In this document: positions 1 to 4,496 of the stretch, in pieces
Layout: the number at the start of each line of letters is the position of its first letter
Numbering within the stretch: the stretch's first letter is position 1
DNA from: a virus
Length of the DNA: 35,746 nucleotides
Direction: 5' to 3' (one strand)
Virus record (IMG/VR): IMGVR_UViG_3300022744_000072
Location: 1 to 35,746 of that record
Program-made: the position numbers and the translations under genes
The notes under the pieces: generated by a model
The model's database searches: none
What the model saw: the letters and a program-made list of their open reading frames with translations, nothing else
What the model was told of the DNA's origin: nothing

Positions 1-8
1 GTAGCAGA

Positions 9-269
9 GTGACTGTGCGGACGAATCTCAGAGAGGCAGACCGAGAGCGCTGGACGGCTTACGCGCGCGCAATCGTGCAGAGCCCGGCGCTAATCGTGCT
101 CGTGCAAGCGCGCGCAAAAGAGTCGCCAGACGGCATCGCAGACCTCTCTGGCGCAGTCGCGTCATGGGCAGACGATCTTGTTTTCGAAGAGCGCGTAAGG
201 TTCGAGAGTCCAGCGATTCCGACGCGGATCAGTGTGCCAGACGACGGGGCGGATAGTGGCGAAGGGTGA
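9..269 (+). CDS. Hypothetical protein, possibly 5'-truncated
   Basis: This is an 86-residue reading frame starting with GTG very close to the window edge. The same frame stays open to the edge, so the true start may lie upstream. The product is acidic, with an Arg/Glu-rich N-terminal helix region and no domain I recognise. Its end overlaps the start of the small terminase gene, as expected for a packed phage operon, and it occupies the place where phages often have a small protein ahead of TerS. No function can be given. Confidence 0.5.
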   Translation: MTVRTNLREADRERWTAYARAIVQSPALIVLVQARAKESPDGIADLSGAVASWADDLVFEERVRFESPAIPTRISVPDDGADSGEG

Positions 270-870
270 CACGCTATCGGCGAAGCAGCTTGCTTTCGTG
301 GCCGCCTACATCGGGCGAGCGAAGGGCAACGCTACCCTAGCCGCGCGCATCGCAGGCTACAGCGGAACGGATATGGCACTCGGTCAAGCGGGACACGAGT
401 TGCTGAAAAATCCGAAAATAAAGCGCGAAATCGATCGCGCTAACGCGAAAGTCGCATCTGCTGCAATCGCGACGACTAGCGAGATCCAGCGGATGCTGAC
501 ACGCATCGCACGAGACGATCCGGAGGAATCCGAGCACGAGCTTGAGTTTTCCGTGCAGTCCGGCCAGGCAATGATCGACCCGCGAAAACTGACGCCTGAG
601 ATCTTGCAACACATGGCCGAAGGCGGAATGCCTCCGCCTGGATCGGACGTCTGGTTCCGGCGTCGAGCGCCGAAGGCAGTCCGACTGCAAGCAATGAACA
701 CGCTGTTGAAGATGCGCGGAGCGTTGATCGACAACCTAAATGTGAGGGTAGAAGGCGGACTAAAAGCGCTCCTCCCGCGGTTGCAGCGTCACATGGATCC
801 GACTGCGTTTGAAGCGTTGATCGGTGCGATGGCCAAGGTTAGCGAGGAGCTCGCAGGGGATGACGCGTGA
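256..870 (+). CDS. terS: Terminase small subunit (Terminase_2 type)
   Basis: The product would recognise phage DNA and load it on the large terminase for headful packaging. The N-terminal part (residues about 6-70) has the typical terminase_2 pattern: LSAKQLAFVAAYI, then a small-residue helix-turn-helix (NATLAARIAGYSG) and a conserved LLKNPKIKREID segment. The C-terminal half is likely the oligomerisation part. I chose GTG at 256 because ggggcgg lies just upstream and the family motif begins soon after; an in-frame GTG at 232 would add eight residues. The length of 204 residues is normal. The large subunit lies 3.6 kb downstream instead of next door, separated by accessory genes. Confidence 0.85.
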   Translation: MAKGDTLSAKQLAFVAAYIGRAKGNATLAARIAGYSGTDMALGQAGHELLKNPKIKREIDRANAKVASAAIATTSEIQRMLTRIARDDPEESEHELEFSVQSGQAMIDPRKLTPEILQHMAEGGMPPPGSDVWFRRRAPKAVRLQAMNTLLKMRGALIDNLNVRVEGGLKALLPRLQRHMDPTAFEALIGAMAKVSEELAGDDA

Positions 871-1115
871 GCTTCGATCGCCTGGCCGCAGAGCTACTCG
901 GAGGATCGCGCGACGTCTTCGCGGCGCTGGCGCTGCTGATCGGTGTCGACGATCCAACCGTCGTGATCTCGCGTCGCAGCGATGGCATTGTCTCGTGCGA
1001 GACCCGCGCGGCTGGCCGCTGGTACCGCGGGCACGGGCGGACTGAGGACGAGGCCGCATGGTCCCTGCTAGCCGTGCTGGCGAGGCGCCAGGCGGAGATC
1101 CGGAGCGCGCTCTGA
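867..1115 (+). CDS. Hypothetical small protein
   Basis: This 82-residue product starts at a GTG that overlaps the TerS stop codon (GTGA), which indicates coupled translation. It begins with a hydrophobic helical stretch (VFAALALLIGV) followed by a short mixed sequence with an RWYRGHGRTEDEAAWSLL segment, which resembles the small beta-alpha substrate or nucleic-acid-facing proteins seen in phage accessory regions. I do not recognise the family. Codon use matches its neighbours. Confidence 0.55.
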   Translation: MSFDRLAAELLGGSRDVFAALALLIGVDDPTVVISRRSDGIVSCETRAAGRWYRGHGRTEDEAAWSLLAVLARRQAEIRSAL

Positions 1116-1291
1116 TGGACTCGGAACCCGATTTTGACGTGGTTGCGATCCGCTGCGTCGTGGCTGCGCTGGCGATCCTCGTGGCCGCGGACGCGATCAA
1201 GACCTGCGCTCGCCACATGGAGCGGCGGAAGGCCTACGCGGCATGCGTCGAGCATCACGCGGTGGACCTTTGCGCGGACGTGCTGCCGTGA
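1115..1291 (+). CDS. Small single-span membrane protein, unknown
   Basis: The ATG overlaps the previous stop codon (TGATG), so the product is 58 residues. Residues about 9-27 form one predicted membrane helix (VAIRCVVAALAILVAADAI), preceded by an acidic N-terminus and followed by a basic, Cys/His-containing tail. Holins and spanin parts have this size and layout, but no endolysin is visible nearby, so a lysis role is only a possibility. Confidence 0.5.
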   Translation: MDSEPDFDVVAIRCVVAALAILVAADAIKTCARHMERRKAYAACVEHHAVDLCADVLP

Positions 1292-1539
1292 CAGCGCAGC
1301 TCGTGTGCAGAGAGTGCGGTGAGCTCGAGCCGCTGGCCGGTGCGAGTTCGCGCCGCACGCGCACGGGCGTCTGCCTGCCGTGCTGGATCAGCTCCACGGC
1401 GCACGTAGCGGTCTGGTCGCTGGCCGGCGCTGCCGCATTCGCCCACCTGGCGCTGAGTCCGGCTACGGGGCTGGCTGCGAGCGTTGTGGCGTGGTGGGGG
1501 GCGCTGGGGGCCTGGGGAGAGCCCTCCCCGGACGGATGA
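1288..1539 (+). CDS. Zinc-ribbon membrane protein, unknown
   Basis: Start GTG overlaps the previous stop (GTGA). The 83-residue product has an N-terminal zinc ribbon, two CxxC pairs (CREC near residue 7 and CLPC near residue 28), followed by two predicted membrane helices (around AVWSLAGAAAFAHLAL and LAASVVAWWGALGAW). The arrangement suggests a small metal-binding membrane protein. It forms a coupled set with the two genes before it. I do not recognise a named family. Confidence 0.5.
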   Translation: MTAQLVCRECGELEPLAGASSRRTRTGVCLPCWISSTAHVAVWSLAGAAAFAHLALSPATGLAASVVAWWGALGAWGEPSPDG

Positions 1540-1602
1540 CCGAATTCGCAGAAGGTATCTTATGTAAACTAAGGTGCGATAGTGTGGGACGAGGGGTGAA
1601 CG
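1540..1602 (+). promoter_or_regulatory. Candidate promoter and leader of the ParB-like gene
   Basis: This 63-base gap breaks an otherwise overlapping gene series and is AT-rich (tatcttatgtaaactaa) in a GC-rich phage. It could hold a promoter, with GATAGT near 1578 as a weak -10 candidate, but no good -35 box is visible. A clear ribosome binding site (gaggggtg, 1591-1598) precedes the GTG at 1603. Confidence 0.3.
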
Positions 1603-2586
1603 GTGCGGGGACTAAGTTCTGCAATGATTCCGGAGTTTGATGGGGTGTCCTGGGGGGATCCGGTGGACCTCCCGATCGAGGCTGCGACTCTCCCGTGCTG
1701 GGCGAGTGCGCGCCCGGATCGGCATGGGGAGCTGGTTTCCAGCCTGGCGGAGCACGGTCAGCGCGAGCCCGTCTACGTGCGCGAGCGCGTGGCCTTCCCG
1801 GACTCGGCGGCGACCGTCTACGAGCTCGTGGACGGGGAGCGGCGCGTTGCGGGCGCTCGCGAGCTCGGGTGGCCGACGATTCGCGCGCGCATCGTCCAGG
1901 CGCCTGCCGGCGACCGTGGTTACGCGCTGGCGGTCGCGTCCGTCATGCACGCGCGCGGGGACCGGATCCTGGCCTCGGAGGCTTCTCGCGCGCTCGTGCG
2001 CGTCGCATCGATGCCCGAGCACCGGGATCAGAATCTGGCGCAGGTCGCGCTCAGTCTGGGCCGGATCTTCGGAAGATCTCCCACGTGGGTCAAAGACCTG
2101 CTCGCGATGGAGCGCGCAGCACCCGCTGTGCGGTCGATGCTCGACCGAAAGGCGTTTCCGCGCGCGCTGGTAACGTACCTCGCGCGGATTGCCGATCACG
2201 ATCTGCAGGTCAGCTACGCGAAGCGGATCGTGTCCACCGGAATGAACATTCACGCGGCGCGAAACTTTGTCTGCGCGCGCGTTGACGCTCTCAAGATCGA
2301 CGGCGTGGCGCCGGACGTTGCGCGCAACCCTGCCAAGCCACGCGCAAAGCGCCCGAAGAAGGTCGACCTAACGGAAGCTCGCCCCGCGAACGTGCTCGAC
2401 GTGATCAGACATATCAGCGACTACGCGGACAGCGTGCTCGACATGCCGCAGGCCACCCTTACCGCGGCATTCGCTGACGATCCCGGATCCGCTCGCCTCG
2501 CCTGCACGCGCATCGGCGAATCGATCGAGGCACTCGGGATGCTCCGGCAGGCGCTACAGCGACGAGCAGATAAGGCCGCGCAGTGA
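1603..2586 (+). CDS. ParB/Spo0J-like DNA-binding protein
   Basis: The N-terminal part (about residues 20-100) is a ParB nucleotide-binding domain, with the key box DGERRVAGARELGW at residues 77-90, the region that binds CTP in ParB clamps. The middle part (about 110-230) is helical and fits the ParB DNA-binding domain, with the helix-turn-helix likely around SLGRIFGRSPTWVKDLLAMERA. A basic linker (KPRAKRPKKVD) and a helical C-terminal part follow. In plasmids such proteins spread from parS sites in DNA segregation; in phages they may instead regulate transcription or genome maintenance. No ParA gene and no obvious parS palindrome are present in the window. I chose GTG 1603 because of gaggggtg upstream; ATG 1624 is an alternative. 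Confidence 0.8.
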   Translation: MRGLSSAMIPEFDGVSWGDPVDLPIEAATLPCWASARPDRHGELVSSLAEHGQREPVYVRERVAFPDSAATVYELVDGERRVAGARELGWPTIRARIVQAPAGDRGYALAVASVMHARGDRILASEASRALVRVASMPEHRDQNLAQVALSLGRIFGRSPTWVKDLLAMERAAPAVRSMLDRKAFPRALVTYLARIADHDLQVSYAKRIVSTGMNIHAARNFVCARVDALKIDGVAPDVARNPAKPRAKRPKKVDLTEARPANVLDVIRHISDYADSVLDMPQATLTAAFADDPGSARLACTRIGESIEALGMLRQALQRRADKAAQ

Positions 2587-3401
2587 GCGACGTGGGTAGC
2601 CTGTGGACCCTCGCCTGGGTCGTGCTGGGGATCTTCGGCCTGATGGTCGTGGAGGTCGTGTTACTCGTCCGCGCGAGCCACCAGGAGCGCCTTATGCGCT
2701 CTGCTCGCCTGACGATTCCGCCGCCCGAGGATCCGGAGAAAAAGCGCAGATCGACGCAGAAAACATGGAAGTTTCAGGGCTTCTCAGCATGCGCAATATT
2801 GCAGAAGGTGATAAACCACTGCCTATGGCATTCGACGTCAACGCGCTTCCCGTCTACGCGTGCCACAAGCGCGTGCGGGCGGCGAAGATCACGGACTGGC
2901 GCTTTCTGCTGCCGGAAAAGGTCGTGCTGGAGCTCGAAGGAGGATCCGAGGCGACCGTTTGCGCGCAGTGGTTTGACGCAAAAAGGCCGCGAATCGGCGG
3001 CTATTTCGTCGTCTACGCGGACGGTTACGAGTCTTACTCGCCCGCTGGGGCGTTTGAGCTGGGGTACTCGAAAATCGAAGAAGGAGGAAGCGGTGGACAT
3101 GGTTGACGTGACGGCACCGGAAGAGAAGAAAAAGCGCAAGCCGCGTGGTCCGCGCAAGACGGCGAATGATCGCCTTCGCGAGCTCGTGGAGGTCAAGCGG
3201 TGCGAGCTTGAGAAGCTGAGTGCGAAGCACAAAGCGGTATGCGACGAGCAAACCAAGCTGTGGGCTGCGGTGGGGGCATCTCGCGCGGAGCTCGAATCGC
3301 TGGAGCGCGCGTGCGTCTCCCCTGCCCCGGCGAGCACGGTAGAGCAGGCGATTCAGGACGAAGGTCTGGACGATGACGGCTACGTCGTGGAGGCGACATG
3401 A
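2583..3401 (+). CDS. Membrane-anchored N-terminal segment whose frame stays open through two further genes
   Basis: The gene starts with GTG overlapping the ParB-like stop (GTGA). The first 60 residues look genuine: a membrane helix (LAWVVLGIFGLMVVEVVLLV) followed by a basic cytoplasmic stretch to about position 2765. From there to about 3090 the same frame gives a low-quality Arg/Ser/Thr-rich sequence, because another gene is clearly coded there in the frame one base back. The frame then rejoins the true sequence of the coiled-coil protein at 3093-3401. There is no stop in between, so a 272-residue fusion could be made. Either the first gene has lost its own stop, or the whole is translated with an overprinted middle. 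Confidence 0.45.
   Translation: MSDVGSLWTLAWVVLGIFGLMVVEVVLLVRASHQERLMRSARLTIPPPEDPEKKRRSTQKTWKFQGFSACAILQKVINHCLWHSTSTRFPSTRATSACGRRRSRTGAFCCRKRSCWSSKEDPRRPFARSGLTQKGRESAAISSSTRTVTSLTRPLGRLSWGTRKSKKEEAVDMVDVTAPEEKKKRKPRGPRKTANDRLRELVEVKRCELEKLSAKHKAVCDEQTKLWAAVGASRAELESLERACVSPAPASTVEQAIQDEGLDDDGYVVEAT
2765..3106 (+). CDS. Conserved phage protein with YFVVYADGYESYSP motif
   Basis: This product of about 113 residues is coded in a different frame from its flanks. It resembles a widespread family of small phage proteins: an N-terminal YACHKRVRAAKI segment (the CHK..V.A.KI pattern) and a C-terminal YFVVYADGYESYSPAGAF segment. In other phages the family often sits near anti-defence and accessory genes, as here, but its function is unknown. 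ATGs at 2765, 2789 and 2825 are all possible; none has a strong ribosome binding site, and the family core begins just after 2825. Its end overlaps the next start. Confidence 0.65.
   Translation: MEVSGLLSMRNIAEGDKPLPMAFDVNALPVYACHKRVRAAKITDWRFLLPEKVVLELEGGSEATVCAQWFDAKRPRIGGYFVVYADGYESYSPAGAFELGYSKIEEGGSGGHG
3093..3401 (+). CDS. Lys-rich coiled-coil protein, unknown
   Basis: The likely start is GTG 3093, five bases after a strong ribosome binding site (aaggagg, 3081-3087); ATG 3099 is an in-frame alternative. The 102-residue product has a basic N-terminus (EEKKKRKPRGPRKT), a heptad-like helix of about 45 residues (RLRELVEVKRCELEKLSAKH onward), and an acidic C-terminus. This fits a small dimeric DNA- or protein-binding factor, but no family is recognised. 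The frame is continuous with the membrane segment starting at 2583. Confidence 0.6.
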   Translation: MDMVDVTAPEEKKKRKPRGPRKTANDRLRELVEVKRCELEKLSAKHKAVCDEQTKLWAAVGASRAELESLERACVSPAPASTVEQAIQDEGLDDDGYVVEAT

Positions 3402-3613
3402 CGATCGCGGAAGACCTGGAGAACTGGTTTAGCTATCACGCCCCGAAGCGTGGGCAGCCCGCGATCTACGAGGAGATCCGCTTGGCCGGCGCAGCGCTCG
3501 CGGCGCGCGTGGTGTATCGGTGCCCAGACTCACCGGAGCGGAACGAAGCGCTGAAGAAGATCCGAGAGGCTGTCATGTGGGCGAACTCTGCGATCGCTTG
3601 CGAGGTCGGCTGA
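3398..3613 (+). CDS. acb2: Acb2-family cyclic oligonucleotide sponge (anti-CBASS)
   Basis: Acb2 proteins bind and hold the cyclic di- and trinucleotides made by CBASS cyclases, which blocks the suicide response of the infected cell. The 71-residue product has the full pattern of the family (also called Acb2/Tad1 hairpin domain): WFSYHAPKRGQPAIYEEIR at the N-terminus, a spacer with CPDSPERNEAL, and the closing helix IREAVMWANSAIAC. The length is typical for a helical hairpin that assembles as a hexamer. The ATG overlaps the previous stop, and a ggagg lies at the right distance. The next gene is a Tad2-family protein, so this is an anti-defence pair. The identification is by motif memory, not by search. 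Confidence 0.85.
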   Translation: MTIAEDLENWFSYHAPKRGQPAIYEEIRLAGAALAARVVYRCPDSPERNEALKKIREAVMWANSAIACEVG

Positions 3614-3840
3614 TGGGTAACCGCATGCCATGGGCGCTCGAACAGCTCGCCGCAGGCGCGCGCATCTATCGCGATGGTTGGCCGGATGGCGTGCGTGTGT
3701 GGATGTACGCGCCGTGCAAGTGCTCGAAGGTAACCGCTCCTTTCGCGGTGATCAGCGGCGCGGACAGTCTCACGATCCCATGGACGGCCAACCAAGCGGA
3801 TCTCACCGCTGGCGACTGGGCAGCGGAGCCGAAGGCGTGA
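3613..3840 (+). CDS. tad2: Tad2-family Thoeris anti-defence protein (DUF2829)
   Basis: Tad2 proteins trap the cyclic ADP-ribose isomer made by the Thoeris TIR enzyme, and some also bind cyclic dinucleotides, so the host effector is never activated. The 75-residue product has the DUF2829 layout: WALEQLAAGARIYRDGWPDG near the N-terminus (the aLe.lk.G..v.R.gW pattern), a WMYAPC strand, a Cys-Lys-Cys loop, and the C-terminal WTANQADLTAGDW signature. The ATG at 3613 overlaps the stop of the Acb2-like gene (TGATG). Length and motifs agree well with the family. Confidence 0.85.
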   Translation: MGNRMPWALEQLAAGARIYRDGWPDGVRVWMYAPCKCSKVTAPFAVISGADSLTIPWTANQADLTAGDWAAEPKA

Positions 3841-4022
3841 CGCGAGTACGGGATGCGGTCGCATTCGAGCGCAAAGCAGCTGAAGAGGCGCTTTCGCGCG
3901 CCGAAGACCTGGACGATGCCGCGTGCGCGCTGAGACTCGACACGAGCGCCCTACGCGCTTCTGCGCGTCGTCTGCGGCATGCGCTCGAAGCGCTGGGGCA
4001 CTCGTGGATCGGCAGTGAGTGA
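3837..4022 (+). CDS. Small helical protein, unknown
   Basis: GTG overlaps the stop of the Tad2-like gene (GTGA). The 61-residue product is almost entirely charged and alanine-rich and would form two or three helices (VAFERKAAEEALSRAEDLDD; SALRASARRLRHALEALG). Its place directly after two anti-defence genes makes a related role possible, but this is only guilt by association. Confidence 0.5.
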   Translation: MTRVRDAVAFERKAAEEALSRAEDLDDAACALRLDTSALRASARRLRHALEALGHSWIGSE

Positions 4023-4266
4023 CCACGAGCTGATCTTGCTGATCGTGTCTGGGCTGGGCGGTGCGGAGCTTGCCCACCTTATGCTCAACTGGTCGAACTT
4101 GAACGCGCTGGACAAGCGGATCAGAGCGATCGAACGTGATCTAGGAATCGGCATCGAAAGCTCAATCAGGCGAGTCCCGAACGTTCACAAGATGGTGTGG
4201 AGACGGCGGCTAGTTGGGCGCCTGGAAAGGCTCAGGAGATGGCTGCGGAAGAAGACGAGAAGGTAA
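4015..4266 (+). CDS. Small protein with N-terminal hydrophobic helix, unknown
   Basis: The GTG at 4015 overlaps the previous gene by eight bases. The 83-residue product begins with a hydrophobic stretch (ELILLIVSGLGGAELAHLML), continues with a helix in which charged residues recur (LDKRIRAIERDLG), and ends with a strongly basic tail (RRLVGRLERLRRWLRKKTRR) that could bind nucleic acid or the inner membrane surface. I do not recognise a family. Confidence 0.5.
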   Translation: MSDHELILLIVSGLGGAELAHLMLNWSNLNALDKRIRAIERDLGIGIESSIRRVPNVHKMVWRRRLVGRLERLRRWLRKKTRR

Positions 4267-4484
4267 GCGAGCGGATCGAAGATCCCGAGCTCGCGCACGA
4301 AATGGCGCTGATCGAAAACGAGGAGTGGGAGCGCGCGCGAATCGCGGAAAAGCTCGGGACGCGGATCGCGGGGCACAGGATCGAAAACGTCTGCTTAGAC
4401 GAGGCGAGCACGTTCCCCCTCTTCGACAAAATCTTCGCGCACGTCCTGAGCCGGCGAGACGGCAAGCGCGAGCCGAGTAAGTAG
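4239..4484 (+). CDS. Small acidic protein, unknown
   Basis: The start at ATG 4239 lies just after ggaaagg and overlaps the previous gene by 28 bases. The 81-residue product is acidic in its first half (AAEEDEKVSERIEDPELAHE) and helical, with a more compact second half (TFPLFDKIFAHVL). It immediately precedes the large terminase gene, separated by 12 bases. No known family is evident. Confidence 0.5.
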   Translation: MAAEEDEKVSERIEDPELAHEMALIENEEWERARIAEKLGTRIAGHRIENVCLDEASTFPLFDKIFAHVLSRRDGKREPSK

Positions 4485-4496
4485 CCCTGCCCGAAG

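Noticed and set aside
2738-2744. Programmed -1 frameshift at gaaaaag
   Set aside because: The heptamer G AAA AAG would give a mismatch in the P site after slipping, and the middle gene has its own possible starts; I keep it only as an alternative in the finding on this region.
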